Assembly: GCF_002926165.1 (NCBI RefSeq)
Contig: NZ_MAGP01000108.1
Coordinates: 19,876 to 83,875, forward strand
Source: Micromonospora chalcea
Lineage (GTDB): Bacteria > Actinomycetota > Actinomycetes > Mycobacteriales > Micromonosporaceae
Direction: 5' to 3'
Length of the DNA: 64,000 nt
The position numbers and the translations under genes are program-made. Below are positions 52,659-61,625 of the stretch, one piece after another (position 1 is the first letter of the stretch; each line of letters starts with the position of its first letter). The notes under the pieces are model-generated. The model worked only from the letters and a program-made list of their open reading frames with translations. It was not told the origin of the DNA and made no database searches.

Positions 52659-53066
52659 ATGCGTTCCGCTCAGCAGATCCTCGCCGACTCCGCCGTGATC
52701 GCCGTCGTGGGCGCCTCCCGCGATCCGGGCAAGGCCGCGCACCGCGTACCGCTGGAGATGCAGCGGCACGGCTGGCGGATCATCCCGGTCAACCCGACTG
52801 TGGACGAGCTGTTCGGCGAGAAGGCGTACCCGACGCTGGCCGACATCCCGCACCCGGTCGACCTGGTCGACGTGTTCCGCCCGACGCGGGACGCCGTCGA
52901 CGTGGTCCGGCAGGCGGTGGCGATCGGCGCCCCGGCGGTGTGGTTGCAGCTCGGCATCTTCTCGGACGAGGCGCGCCGGATCGCCGAGGAGGCGGGCCTC
53001 GACTACGTCGAGGACAGGTGCCTCATCGTGGAGCGGGCCGCCGCCGGACTGACCCGGCGCGCCTGA
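52659..53066 (+). CDS. CoA-binding Rossmann-fold protein (YccU-like)
   Basis: The 135-residue protein has the CoA-binding fold of the succinyl-CoA synthetase type: AVIAVVGASRDPGKAAHRVPLEMQRHGWRIIPVNPT at the N-terminus, then DLVDVFRPTRDAVDVVRQAVAIGAPAVWLQLGIFSDEA. Single-domain members of this family (YccU) have unclear roles. It is convergent with the acyl-CoA dehydrogenase gene, ten bases away. Confidence 0.92.
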   Translation: MRSAQQILADSAVIAVVGASRDPGKAAHRVPLEMQRHGWRIIPVNPTVDELFGEKAYPTLADIPHPVDLVDVFRPTRDAVDVVRQAVAIGAPAVWLQLGIFSDEARRIAEEAGLDYVEDRCLIVERAAAGLTRRA

Positions 53067-53075
53067 CGCCCCGAC

Positions 53076-54272
53076 CTACTGCTTGTACTGCTTGAGCAGG
53101 CCGCGCGAGATGATCGTCTTCTGGATCTCCGAGGTGCCCTCGCCGATCAGCAGGAACGGCGCCTCGCGCATCAGGCGCTCGATCTCGTACTCCTTGGAGT
53201 AGCCGTAGCCGCCGTGGATCCGGAACGCCTCCTGGACCACCTCGGCGCAGTACTCGGAGGCGAGCAGCTTGGCCATGCCGGCCTCGACGTCGTTGCGCTG
53301 GCCGGCGTCCTTGAGCCGGGCCGCGTTGACCATGAGCGCGTGCGCGGCCTCGATCTTCGTACCCATCTCGGCGAGCTTGAACGCGACGGCCTGGTGCCGG
53401 GCGAGCGGCTGGCCGAAGGTGTGGCGCTGCTGGGCGTACGCGACGGCCAGCTCGAACGCCCGGATCGAGATGCCGCAGGCGCGGGCCGCGACGTTGACCC
53501 GGCCGACCTCGATGCCGTCCATCATCTGGTAGAAGCCGCGGCCGACCTTCTCCTCGCCGCCGAGCACGGCGGAGGCGGGCACGGTGACGCCGTCGAGCAC
53601 CATCTCGGTGGTCTCGACGCCCTTGTAGCCCATCTTGTCGATCTTGCCGGGGATGGTGAGGCCGGGCGCGGTCTCACCGAAGCCGGGCTCCTTCTCCAGC
53701 AGGAAGGTGCTCATGTTGCCGTAGACCGAGTCGGCCCCGGTGTCGGTCTTGACCAGGGTGGCCACCACCGACGAGTACGCGCCGTTGGTCAGCCACATCT
53801 TCTGGCCGTTGAGGACGTAGTTGTCGCCGTCGCGGACGGCCTTCGATTTGATCGCCGAGACGTCCGAGCCGCACTCGGGCTCGGACATCGAGAACGCGCC
53901 GCGCACCTCGCCGGTGGCCATCCGGGGCAGCAGCCGGGCCTTCTGGTCGGCGGAGCCGTGCTGCGAGATCAGGTACGCCACGATGAAGTGCGTGTTGACG
54001 ATGCCGGAGATCGACATCCAGCCCCGGGACAGCTCCTCGACCACGAGCGCGTAGGTCAGCAGGGACTCGCCCAGCCCGCCGTACTCCTCGTCGATGGTGA
54101 GGCCGAACAGCCCCATCTCGCGCATGCCGTCGAGGATGTCGCTCGGGTACTCGTCGGCGTGCTCCAGCCGCTGCGCGTGCGGAATGATCTCTTTGTCGGC
54201 GAACTCCCGGACAGTTTCCAGGATCGACCGCTGCACGTCGGTCAGTCCGGGCGTCTGGGCGAGTCGGGCCAT
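53076..54272 (-). CDS. Acyl-CoA dehydrogenase
   Basis: The 398-residue FAD enzyme shows FSMSEPECGSDVSAIKSKAV near residue 131, MWLTNGAYSSVVATLVKT near 158, FGQPLARHQAVAFKLAEM near 290 and the C-terminal IHGGYGYSKEYEIERLMREAPFLLIGEGTSEIQKTIISRGLL. In this last segment the catalytic Glu position is occupied (LIGEGTSEI). Length and motifs are normal. The substrate could be a branched or C4-C5 dicarboxylic acyl-CoA. GGAGG precedes the ATG and a TetR-type palindrome lies 39-56 bases upstream. Confidence 0.94.
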   Translation of the reverse strand: MARLAQTPGLTDVQRSILETVREFADKEIIPHAQRLEHADEYPSDILDGMREMGLFGLTIDEEYGGLGESLLTYALVVEELSRGWMSISGIVNTHFIVAYLISQHGSADQKARLLPRMATGEVRGAFSMSEPECGSDVSAIKSKAVRDGDNYVLNGQKMWLTNGAYSSVVATLVKTDTGADSVYGNMSTFLLEKEPGFGETAPGLTIPGKIDKMGYKGVETTEMVLDGVTVPASAVLGGEEKVGRGFYQMMDGIEVGRVNVAARACGISIRAFELAVAYAQQRHTFGQPLARHQAVAFKLAEMGTKIEAAHALMVNAARLKDAGQRNDVEAGMAKLLASEYCAEVVQEAFRIHGGYGYSKEYEIERLMREAPFLLIGEGTSEIQKTIISRGLLKQYKQ

Positions 54273-54310
54273 CTCAGCCTCCGGGGTCGTCGGCGCATTA
54301 CTCAGGGGTA

Positions 54311-54328
54311 ACTGAACGCTCGGTCAGT
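54311..54328 (-). promoter_or_regulatory. TetR-type operator upstream of the acyl-CoA dehydrogenase
   Basis: ACTGAACGCTCGGTCAGT: arms ACTGA(A/C)CG match at seven of eight positions around a CT centre, the typical form of actinobacterial TetR-family sites. It lies 39-56 bases before the ATG. No tetR gene is in the window. Confidence 0.6.
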
Positions 54329-54449
54329 ATCGGCCCCGGGACCGGCGCAGCCAAGGTGACCAGTCCCTACAACCGCTGTGAAAAGGTTCACCGCTACGGG
54401 TAGCGTCCGCAAGAGAGAGGGCCCGTTCACCTGGGGAAAAGGGGCGCGC

Positions 54450-54851
54450 GTGACTGACGAGCAGCCACCCTCACCGTACGAGCCGCCGCCGCACGGCCAG
54501 CCGTACGGGCAGCCGCAGTACGGCCAGCAGCATCCGCAGTGGGGCCAGCAGCCCCCGTACGCCCCGCAGCCGCCCTACGGCCAGTACGGCCCACCCGGGC
54601 CGGGGCCACGCCCCGGCGGCACGAACGTGCTCGCCATCCTGTCACTGGTCTTCGCGTTCGTCTTCGCGCCCGCCGGCATCGTCTGCGGCCACCTGGCGAA
54701 GCGGCAGATCCGGCAGACCGGCGAGGACGGCGACCAGCTCGCCACCTGGGGACTGATCCTCAGCTACATCTTCACCGCGATCGGCCTGGTGGCCTGCTGC
54801 GGCTGGATCGGGCTGGCGATCTGGGCCAACTCCGACAACGGCACCTACTGA
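54450..54851 (+). CDS. DUF4190 proline-rich membrane protein (copy 1)
   Basis: The 133-residue protein has a Pro/Tyr/Gln-rich cytoplasmic N-terminus (SPYEPPPHGQPYGQPQYG) and two TM helices (VLAILSLVFAFVFAPAGIVCGHLAKRQIRQTGEDG and LATWGLILSYIFTAIGLVACC). The HLAKRQIRxTGExG loop is diagnostic of DUF4190. A paralogue lies 1 kb away. GTG is preceded by a GGGGAAAAGGGG tract; TAGCGT at 54401-54406 is a likely -10. Confidence 0.87.
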   Translation: MTDEQPPSPYEPPPHGQPYGQPQYGQQHPQWGQQPPYAPQPPYGQYGPPGPGPRPGGTNVLAILSLVFAFVFAPAGIVCGHLAKRQIRQTGEDGDQLATWGLILSYIFTAIGLVACCGWIGLAIWANSDNGTY

Positions 54852-54854
54852 GGC

Positions 54855-55610
54855 TCAGCGGAACTGCGCCTCCCGGACGCTGTTGCCACCGTCGACCACG
54901 AGCATCTGCCCGGTGATGTACGACGCGGCCGGCGAGCAGAGGAACGCGATCGCGGCGGCCACCTCGTCCGGCGTGCCGGGACGCCCGACCGGCGTACCCA
55001 GGCCCTGCTTGATCTCGGCCATGGTGGACGCCGCGGTGTGGATGATGCCCGGCGCCACCGCGTTCACAGTCACCCCGTCGGCGATCATCTCCATCGCCAG
55101 CGCCCGGGTCAGCCCGACCACGCCGGCCTTGGCCGCCGCGTAGGCCGCCTCGGTGGGCAGCGCGTTGACCGGCCCGGCGGTGGCGGCCAGGTTGACGATC
55201 CGGCCCCAGCCCCGCTCGGCCATGCCACCGATGAACGCCCGGCTGCACAGGAACGCGGTGGTCAGGTTCCTGTCGATCTCGCCGCGCCACTCGTCGTACG
55301 TCAGCTGGGCCACCGGCCGCAGCACCTCCGGGCTGGCCCGGCTGGCCAGGCCCGCGTTGTTCACCAGCACCTCGACGTCGCCGAGCTGCTCGGCCACCGC
55401 GTCGGCGAGCGCGCCCACCTCCGACTCGTCGGTGAGGTCGGCGACGAAGCCGGTGACGCCCAGCTCGCCCGCGCGCTCGTGGATGCGCCGGGTGGTGGAG
55501 ACGATCGCCACCCGGGCGCCCAGGTCGGACAGCCGGCGCGCGGTCGCGTACCCGATGCCGTCGGCGCTGCCCGCGCCGGTGACCAGCGCGACCCGGCCGT
55601 CCAGCCGCAT
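54855..55610 (-). CDS. Short-chain dehydrogenase/reductase with variant active site
   Basis: The 251-residue product has the SDR cofactor motif [14 protein letters not shown] near residue 90 and the YxxxK motif in [14 protein letters not shown]. The segment normally reading NISS with the catalytic Ser is NLAATAG here, so the usual Ser is replaced by Ala. The C-terminus [13 protein letters not shown] is typical of FabG-like enzymes. I chose the ATG at the cofactor domain; an in-frame start 0.17 kb upstream would add a non-conserved Arg/Gly-rich extension. Confidence 0.9.
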   Translation of the reverse strand: MRLDGRVALVTGAGSADGIGYATARRLSDLGARVAIVSTTRRIHERAGELGVTGFVADLTDESEVGALADAVAEQLGDVEVLVNNAGLASRASPEVLRPVAQLTYDEWRGEIDRNLTTAFLCSRAFIGGMAERGWGRIVNLAATAGPVNALPTEAAYAAAKAGVVGLTRALAMEMIADGVTVNAVAPGIIHTAASTMAEIKQGLGTPVGRPGTPDEVAAAIAFLCSPAASYITGQMLVVDGGNSVREAQFR

Positions 55611-55859
55611 GGTGGCCGGTTCCGGCAGCGGCGCCGACCGTTCGGAGTCGGCGGCGCCGACCGGCTCGCCGCCACGCGGGCGCCGCACCGACCCCGGCCG
55701 GCTCATGTCCCGTCGCGACCGACCCCCACGCGCGTCAAGTGCCATGCCGAGGATCCTGCCCGGTACCGACCCGCCGGGCAACGCGCGCCCGGAAAGAGGG
55801 TGCTCCGTGTCGCGAGCCGGTGGCTACCCTGAGCCGACCACGTACCTGGAGATGATCAG

Positions 55860-56411
55860 ATGAGCTATCCCCCACCGCCCGGTGGTTGGCAGGACCCCTC
55901 GGCGGCCGGGCCGCACTCGGCGCCGCCGGCCGACCCGATCATGCCCGCGATCCCGAACCAGCCGGGCCAGGCCGACCCGTACGCGCCGGTCGCCGATCCC
56001 TACGCGCCGGTCGCCGACCCGTACGCGGGCGCGAAGTCCCCGTACGCCCCACCCGGCGGCGACCCGTACGCCGCCGCGATGCCCGGCTACCCGCCCCCGG
56101 GCACCTACCCGCCGCCGGGGGCCTATCCCGGCTACGCGATGCCGCCGGCCCGCACCAACACGATGGCCATCGTGGCGCTGGTCCTGTCGCTCGTCGGCTT
56201 CGCCTCGTGCATCACCGCGCCGATCGGCGCCATCATGGGCCACGTCGCGCGCAAGCAGATCCGGGAGACCGGTGAGCAGGGCGAGGGCATGGCCACGGCG
56301 GCCATCATCGTGGGCTGGATCCTGACCGCTCTGCTGGTCGCCGGCATCATCTTCTACATCGTGATGATCGTGATCGCGATCGGCGCGTCCAGCGCCAGCA
56401 GCAGCTACTGA
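55860..56411 (+). CDS. DUF4190 proline-rich membrane protein (copy 2)
   Basis: The 183-residue protein has a Pro/Tyr/Asp-rich N-terminus with tandem DPYAPVA units. Two TM helices follow (MAIVALVLSLVGFASCITAPIGAIMGHVARKQIRETGEQG and AAIIVGWILTALLVAGIIFYIVMIVIAIG), joined by the HVARKQIRETGExGEG loop. It is a paralogue of the gene at 54450. GGAGAT lies before the ATG, and a terminator follows the stop. Confidence 0.88.
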   Translation: MSYPPPPGGWQDPSAAGPHSAPPADPIMPAIPNQPGQADPYAPVADPYAPVADPYAGAKSPYAPPGGDPYAAAMPGYPPPGTYPPPGAYPGYAMPPARTNTMAIVALVLSLVGFASCITAPIGAIMGHVARKQIRETGEQGEGMATAAIIVGWILTALLVAGIIFYIVMIVIAIGASSASSSY

Positions 56412-56418
56412 CGCCACC

Positions 56419-56446
56419 GGGCCGCCCCCGGGCGCGGGGGCGGCCC
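56419..56446. terminator. Bidirectional hairpin
   Basis: An 11-bp perfect stem GGGCCGCCCCC/GGGGGCGGCCC with a six-base loop, between the convergent DUF4190 and CoA-ester lyase genes. Confidence 0.8.
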
Positions 56447-56455
56447 GACGCGCGA

Positions 56456-57412
56456 TCAGGCCGAGGGCGGCGTGAACGAGGACGTACGGGACATGCCGGC
56501 GGCGCGGCCCTTGGCGGCGATCACCAGGGCCATCTTGCGGGACGCCTCGTCGATCATCTCGTCGCCGAGCATCACCGCGCCGAGCTTCCCGCCCGCCTCC
56601 GAGGTGTAGTAGTCGTAGGCGTCGAGGATCAGCTCGGCGTGGTCGTAGTCGGCCTGCGCCGGCGAGTAGACCTCGTTCGCCGCGTCGATCTGGCCGGGGT
56701 GCAGCACCCACTTGCCGTCGAAGCCCAGCGCCGCCGAGCGCTTCGCCACCTCGCGGAACGCGTCCACGTCGCGGATCTGCAGGAACGGGCCGTCGATGGC
56801 CTGCTTGTCGTGCATCCGCGCGGCCATCAGGATGCGCATCAGGATGTAGTGGTACGGGTCGCCCGGGTAGTCCGGGATCAGCGCGCCGACCACCAGCGAC
56901 TTCATGTTGATCGAGGCCATGAAGTCGGCCGGGCCGAAGATGATCGTCTCGACCCGGGGCGAGGCGCCCGCGATGGCGTCCACGTTCACCAGCCCGGCCG
57001 CGTTCTCGATCTGCGCCTCGATGCCGATCCGCCCCACCTCCAGGCCGAGCGTCTTCTCGATCTGGGTGAGCAGCAGGTCCAGCCAGTGCACCTGCTCGGC
57101 GTTCTGCACCTTCGGCAGCATGATGCAGTCCAGGTTCGCCCCGGCGCCCTCGACCACCTCGATGACGTCCCGGTAGGTCCACGGCGTGGTCAGGTCGTTC
57201 ACCCGGACCACGCGGGTCTTGCCCGCCCAGTCGCCCTCGTTCAGCGTCGCCACGATGTTCTTGCGCGCGTCCGGCTTGGCCAGCGGGGCGACCGCGTCCT
57301 CCAGGTCCAGGAAGACCTGGTCGGCGGGAAGGCCCTGGGCCTTGCCGAGCATCTTGACGCTGGAGCCGGGCACCGCCAGGCAGGATCGGCGGGGACGACC
57401 GACAGCGGTCAT
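56456..57412 (-). CDS. HpcH/HpaI-type CoA-ester lyase (malyl-CoA/beta-methylmalyl-CoA lyase-like)
   Basis: The 318-residue protein follows the CitE/Mcl pattern: RSCLAVPGSSVKMLGKAQGLPADQVFLDLEDAVAPLAKPDARKNIV at the N-terminus with the metal-binding E-D. ANLDCIMLPKVQNAEQV follows near residue 90, IGIEAQIENAAGLVNVDAIAGASPRVETIIFGPADFMASI near 128 and GFDGKWVLHPGQIDAANEVYSP near 229. The length and sequence suit Mcl, which cleaves beta-methylmalyl-CoA in the ethylmalonyl-CoA pathway. GGAAGGAG precedes the ATG. The open frame extends far upstream but is not family-like there. Confidence 0.93.
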   Translation of the reverse strand: MTAVGRPRRSCLAVPGSSVKMLGKAQGLPADQVFLDLEDAVAPLAKPDARKNIVATLNEGDWAGKTRVVRVNDLTTPWTYRDVIEVVEGAGANLDCIMLPKVQNAEQVHWLDLLLTQIEKTLGLEVGRIGIEAQIENAAGLVNVDAIAGASPRVETIIFGPADFMASINMKSLVVGALIPDYPGDPYHYILMRILMAARMHDKQAIDGPFLQIRDVDAFREVAKRSAALGFDGKWVLHPGQIDAANEVYSPAQADYDHAELILDAYDYYTSEAGGKLGAVMLGDEMIDEASRKMALVIAAKGRAAGMSRTSSFTPPSA

Positions 57413-57503
57413 GGGTGCGCTCCTTCCAGCGTCCGGCGCAGGCGCCGTCGCAGCGGTGGATTTCGAGAACTTAACGATCCCAAAGGGCGTGGTGACGCCA
57501 CGG

Positions 57504-57509
57504 TAACCT
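57504..57509 (+). promoter_or_regulatory. -10 element, leaderless geometry
   Basis: TAACCT, six bases, then GTG at 57516. Confidence 0.5.
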
Positions 57510-57515
57510 CGTGCC

Positions 57516-58361
57516 GTGACCGGGGTGAATGGACCTGTGGAAGATCTCACTGAGCGTCGGATCGTGGTGCTGACCGGGGCGAGCTCCGGCATCGGCCTGG
57601 CCGCCGCGGAGGAGCTGGCGCGCCGCGGTGACCAGGTGGTGCTGGTCGGCCGGGACCCGGCCCGGCTGCGCGCCGCGGGCGAGCGGGTCCGCGAGTGCTG
57701 CGGCGAGCAGCCGGAGCTGTTCCGCGCCGACTTCGCGGTGCTCGACGACGTACGCGGGCTCGCCGAACGCCTGCGCGAGCGGTACGACCGGATCGACGTG
57801 CTCGCCAACAACGCCGGCGCGATCGTGCTGGAGCCGATCACCACGGTCGACGGTTTCGAGCTGAGCATGCAGGCCAACCACCTCGCCCCGTTCCTGCTCA
57901 GCAACCTGCTGCGAGACCGGATCGGGCGGATGGTGGTCACCGGCTCGGACGCGCACCGCAGCGGCGTGCTCGACCCCGACGACCTCAACTCCGCGCTGCG
58001 CTCGTACCGGCCGTTCCGCGCGTACGGCACCAGCAAGCAGGCGAACATCCTGTTCACCGCCGAGGCGCCCCGGCGCTGGCCGGAGGTGCCCGCGCACGTG
58101 TTCCACCCGGGCGTGGTGCGGACCCGCTTCGGCAACGAGAGCCGGATCGTGGCGCTCGGCATGCGGCTGCTGCCGTTCCGCAGCCCGGAGAAGGGTGCCG
58201 AGACGCTGGTCTGGCTCGCTTGCCAGGATCCGTCCCGGCTGACGAACGGCGGCTACTACGCCGACCGCAAGCCGCACCGGCCCCGGCCCAAGGCGGCCGA
58301 CCCGGCGCTGGCCGCGCGGCTCTGGACGGCCAGCGCGAAGGCCGTCGGCGTCGACGCCTGA
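57516..58361 (+). CDS. Short-chain dehydrogenase, retinol-dehydrogenase-like
   Basis: The 281-residue protein shows the classical SDR pattern: VVLTGASSGIGLAAAEEL near residue 17, NNAGAI near 98, a Ser in VVTGSDAHRSGVLD and the AYGTSKQANILF active site (Tyr-x3-Lys) near 168, then HPGVVRTRFG. It probably uses NADP(H) on a lipophilic alcohol or ketone. The catalytic Ser/Tyr/Lys are present. A leaderless -10 box precedes the GTG. Confidence 0.93.
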   Translation: MTGVNGPVEDLTERRIVVLTGASSGIGLAAAEELARRGDQVVLVGRDPARLRAAGERVRECCGEQPELFRADFAVLDDVRGLAERLRERYDRIDVLANNAGAIVLEPITTVDGFELSMQANHLAPFLLSNLLRDRIGRMVVTGSDAHRSGVLDPDDLNSALRSYRPFRAYGTSKQANILFTAEAPRRWPEVPAHVFHPGVVRTRFGNESRIVALGMRLLPFRSPEKGAETLVWLACQDPSRLTNGGYYADRKPHRPRPKAADPALAARLWTASAKAVGVDA

Positions 58362-58403
58362 GCGGGTCACCACGACCGCCGGTCCGCTGGGACACTCGAC
58401 GCC

Positions 58404-58691
58404 ATGACGACGGGAAACGAGGTCCTGCTGGTCGCGCTGGTCGACCTGAGCGCCGACGCGGACGCCGGGCGGCGGTACGAGGACGCGGTGCTGGCGCTGC
58501 TCGGCCGGCACGGCGGCGAGTTGCAACGGCGGCTGCGTACCGGCGACGGGGAGACCGAGGTGCACGTGATCCGGTTCGCCGCCCGCGCCGGGCTGGACGC
58601 GTTCCTGGTCGACCCGGACCGCGTCGCGCTGCGCGCCGAGCTGGGCGATGCCGCGCCCGCCACCCGCGTGCTTGAGGTACGCGACGTCTGA
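58404..58691 (+). CDS. Small alpha/beta-barrel-like protein, DUF1330-like
   Basis: The 95-residue protein has a betaalphabeta pattern (LLVALVDLSADADAGRRYEDAVLALLGRHGGELQRRLRTGDGETEVHVIRFAARAGLDAFLVDPDRVAL). This resembles the dimeric ferredoxin-like barrel of DUF1330/antibiotic-biosynthesis monooxygenase-like families, without a visible active site. GACACT lies seven bases before the ATG. No function is claimed. Confidence 0.78.
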   Translation: MTTGNEVLLVALVDLSADADAGRRYEDAVLALLGRHGGELQRRLRTGDGETEVHVIRFAARAGLDAFLVDPDRVALRAELGDAAPATRVLEVRDV

Positions 58692-58775
58692 GCTGCGCCT
58701 TCTCACTCACTTCATCACGCGGGGACGCCGAGAACAAGACTTGATCTTGGGGCTGGCGAGGCGCAGTGTCGGGGC

Positions 58776-59420
58776 ATGGACTTCGATCCTCTGGCCACCG
58801 CCCGCCGCGCACTCTGGATCGGCGGCGCGCAGTGGGCCGGCAAGACGACACTCGCGGTCACGTTGGCACTGCGGTACGGGCTGACCGCGTACCTCTACGA
58901 CCGCCACGACGCGCGAGGGCACGACGACCGGCGGATCGCCGACCGGATCCGACGGGGTGAGCCGCCGGACGGCCCGGACGCGGAGGCGACCTGGGTGACG
59001 ACGAACCCGGAGCGGATGGCAGCCGAGACCCTCGCCGGATTTCCGCGCCGCTTCGAGTGGGTGCTCGACGACCTGAGCGCGCTGGTGAGCGGTCGCCGGG
59101 TGGTCGCCGAGGGCTGGGGGCTGCGGCCCGAACTGGTTGCCCCGATCGTCGAGTCGACAGGGCAGATGGTGGTGCTGGTGCCGACGCCGGAGTTCCGCGC
59201 GTACCAGGTGGAACGGCTGCCGCGGGCGACGGCCCGGCATCCCGGTGTGAGCGACCCGGAGCGGGCGTGGCGTCATCGGATCGCGCGCGACGAGTTGGTC
59301 GCCGCCGACGCGGTCGCCGCTGCCCGGGCGCTCGGGGTACGCGTGATCGAGGTGGACCTCGACCGGGACGCCGAGGCGGTCGCAGCGCTGGTCGCCGACC
59401 ACTTCGCCGGATACCTCTGA
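58776..59420 (+). CDS. P-loop kinase-like protein
   Basis: The 214-residue protein has a Walker A motif WIGGAQWAGKTTLAVTLAL near residue 14, a D-R-H core (YLYDRHDARGHDDRR) and RRVVAEGWGLRPELVAPIV near residue 110. It resembles nucleoside or adenylate-kinase-like small P-loop kinases. The substrate is not evident. GGGGC precedes the ATG only weakly. It converges with the APC permease gene, three bases away. Confidence 0.87.
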   Translation: MDFDPLATARRALWIGGAQWAGKTTLAVTLALRYGLTAYLYDRHDARGHDDRRIADRIRRGEPPDGPDAEATWVTTNPERMAAETLAGFPRRFEWVLDDLSALVSGRRVVAEGWGLRPELVAPIVESTGQMVVLVPTPEFRAYQVERLPRATARHPGVSDPERAWRHRIARDELVAADAVAAARALGVRVIEVDLDRDAEAVAALVADHFAGYL

Positions 59421-59423
59421 GCG

Positions 59424-61568
59424 TCACCGCGACACGTGCACCGGGACGCTCGTCACCACCACGCCGGGCAGCGCCCGCAACGCGGTCCGCAGCCGCTGCT
59501 CGGCGCGGCTGTGCAGCAGCCGGTACCGACGTCGGCGCAGCACCACCTCCGGCACGATCACGGTGAGCGTCAGGTCCGGGCTCGCGGCGTGCAGCGCCTC
59601 CAGGTAGTGCGCCAGCGGGCCGATCACCGACCGGCCCGGCGACACGATCGTCTCCAGCTTCAGGTGGTCGCCCCAGGCCCGCCACTGGTCCCGGAACCGG
59701 TCCGCCTCGTCCTGCGCCGGAGCGAGGTGCACGGCGAGCGTCGGCCGCCCGAGCGAGGTCGCGTACGCCAGCGCGCGCAGCGACGCCCGGTTCAGCCGGG
59801 CCACCGGCACCACCACCAGGTGGCGTACCTGCTGGGGCAGCTCGTCGCACTCGGCGGGCGGCGCGGACGGCGGCGAGTGCAGCGCCAGCGCGCGGTGCAG
59901 CCGGTCGTAGTGCCCGTGGATCCGGCGGAACAGCAACACCAGCAGTGGCACCGCGAGCACCACCACCCAGGCGCCCTCGGCGAACTTGGCTACCGCCGCG
60001 GTCAGCAGCACCAGGCCGGACAGCGTCGCGCCGACCGCGTTGACCGCTAGCCGGCGACGCCAGCCCGGCCCCCGGCGGCGTCGCCAGTGCACCACCATGC
60101 CGGTCTGGGACAGCGTGAAGGCGAGGAAGACGCCCACCGCGTAGAGCGGGATCAGCCGCTCGGTGTGCCCGCCGAACGCGACGAACACCACCGCCGCGGT
60201 CAGCGCCAGCGCCACCAGCCCGTTGCTGAACGCCAGCCGGTCGCCCATGTGCAGGAACCGGCGCGGCGCGTGCCCGTCCCGGGCCATGAAGAACAGCAGC
60301 CGGGGAAAGTCGTTGAACGCCGTGTTCGCCGCGAGCAGCAGGATCAGCGCGGTCGTGGCCTGCAGGATCGCGTACCCGGGACCGCTGGGGAACGTGACCC
60401 GGCCGAGCTGGGACAGCAGCGTCTCGTCCGCGCGGGGCGCCAGGCCGTCCAGGTGGATCAGCCCGATCAGGCCGGCGAACAGCGTCACCAGCATGGCGAC
60501 CATCCAGCCCAGCGTGGTGCGGGCGTTGCGCCACTCGGTCGGGCGGAACGCGGGCACCGCGTTCGAGACCGCCTCGATGCCGGTCATCGACACCGCCCCG
60601 GAGGAGAACGCCCGCAGCACCAGCAGCAGGCCCAGCCCCTCGGCCGCGGGCGCCGAGGGCGGCGGCAGCGGCGCGAAACCCCGCGAGGCGGCCTTCGCGT
60701 ACCCGACCGCCAGCACCACGAGCAGCACCACCACGAACGCGTACGTGGGCAGCACGAAGATGTTCCCGGCGGTGCGTACGCCGCGCAGGTTGCCGGCGAG
60801 CAGCACGGCGATCACCAGCACCCCGAGCGGCACGGTCCACCGGCCGAGGCCGGGCAGCGCCGAGGTGACCGCGTGCACCCCGGCCGCGATCGACACCGAC
60901 ACGGTCAGCACGTAGTCGAGCATCAGCCCGGCCGCGGCGGCGAGTCCCGGCGTACGCCCGAGGTTGTCCCCCGCGACGATGTACGAGCCGGCGCCGTGCG
61001 GATAGGCCGGGATGGTCTGCCGGTAGGACAGGCCGACCGCGACCATCAGCACCACCAGCACGGCGGCCAGCGGCAGGGCCAGCCCGAGCGCGGCGCTCCC
61101 GGCCAGCACCAGCACCGCGAGCATCGCCTCCGGCCCGTACGCGACGGAGCTGAGCAGATCCGAGGAGAGCACCGGCAGCGCGACCAGCTTGCGCATCCGC
61201 TCGTAGAGCACCGACGCGCTGGACAACGGCGGACCGATCAGGGTCCGGCGGACCCGGGCGACCGACCGGCCGGCCCGGTTGCCGGGCAGGTCCGCCGCGC
61301 CGGTGGCGACCAGTTCCCCCGGCTGCGCCACGGTGAACATGTCGATCGGCGCCAGCCGGCCGAAGCGGGTGGGCGCCGGATGGTGGTCGTGCCGGCCCAG
61401 CGTCGGGTCGACCGGCAGGTCGTCGGCGCGGCGCGGGCCGCGCCACCGCTCGCCGATCCGGCCGAGGGCCGCCCGTTCCTCGTCGCCGAGCGGCGGGAAC
61501 TCGGCCGAGGGCGTGACGACCGTGCCCGCCTGTGCCGCGTCGTCCCGCTCCGCCCCCACCCTGAGCAC
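59424..61568 (-). CDS. APC superfamily amino-acid/polyamine permease with soluble C-terminal domain
   Basis: The 714-residue protein starts with about 125 disordered residues. Then come twelve TM helices beginning at LSSASVLYERMRKLVALPVLSSDLLSSVAYGPEAML; this SS...AYG motif is typical of the potassium/amino-acid-like APC branch. A cytoplasmic C-terminal domain of about 190 residues (HLVVVPVARLNRASLRALAYATSLGRPTLAVHLAP) looks like a universal-stress or regulatory module. The substrate is unknown. The start is uncertain: GTG at 61568 or 61559 are both open. Confidence 0.9.
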   Translation of the reverse strand: MLRVGAERDDAAQAGTVVTPSAEFPPLGDEERAALGRIGERWRGPRRADDLPVDPTLGRHDHHPAPTRFGRLAPIDMFTVAQPGELVATGAADLPGNRAGRSVARVRRTLIGPPLSSASVLYERMRKLVALPVLSSDLLSSVAYGPEAMLAVLVLAGSAALGLALPLAAVLVVLMVAVGLSYRQTIPAYPHGAGSYIVAGDNLGRTPGLAAAAGLMLDYVLTVSVSIAAGVHAVTSALPGLGRWTVPLGVLVIAVLLAGNLRGVRTAGNIFVLPTYAFVVVLLVVLAVGYAKAASRGFAPLPPPSAPAAEGLGLLLVLRAFSSGAVSMTGIEAVSNAVPAFRPTEWRNARTTLGWMVAMLVTLFAGLIGLIHLDGLAPRADETLLSQLGRVTFPSGPGYAILQATTALILLLAANTAFNDFPRLLFFMARDGHAPRRFLHMGDRLAFSNGLVALALTAAVVFVAFGGHTERLIPLYAVGVFLAFTLSQTGMVVHWRRRRGPGWRRRLAVNAVGATLSGLVLLTAAVAKFAEGAWVVVLAVPLLVLLFRRIHGHYDRLHRALALHSPPSAPPAECDELPQQVRHLVVVPVARLNRASLRALAYATSLGRPTLAVHLAPAQDEADRFRDQWRAWGDHLKLETIVSPGRSVIGPLAHYLEALHAASPDLTLTVIVPEVVLRRRRYRLLHSRAEQRLRTALRALPGVVVTSVPVHVSR

Positions 61569-61625
61569 TTTCGTGCAAACGGGACCGTCCAGGGGCCGGA
61601 ACGGCGCGACTTCGCCCCGACCGGC

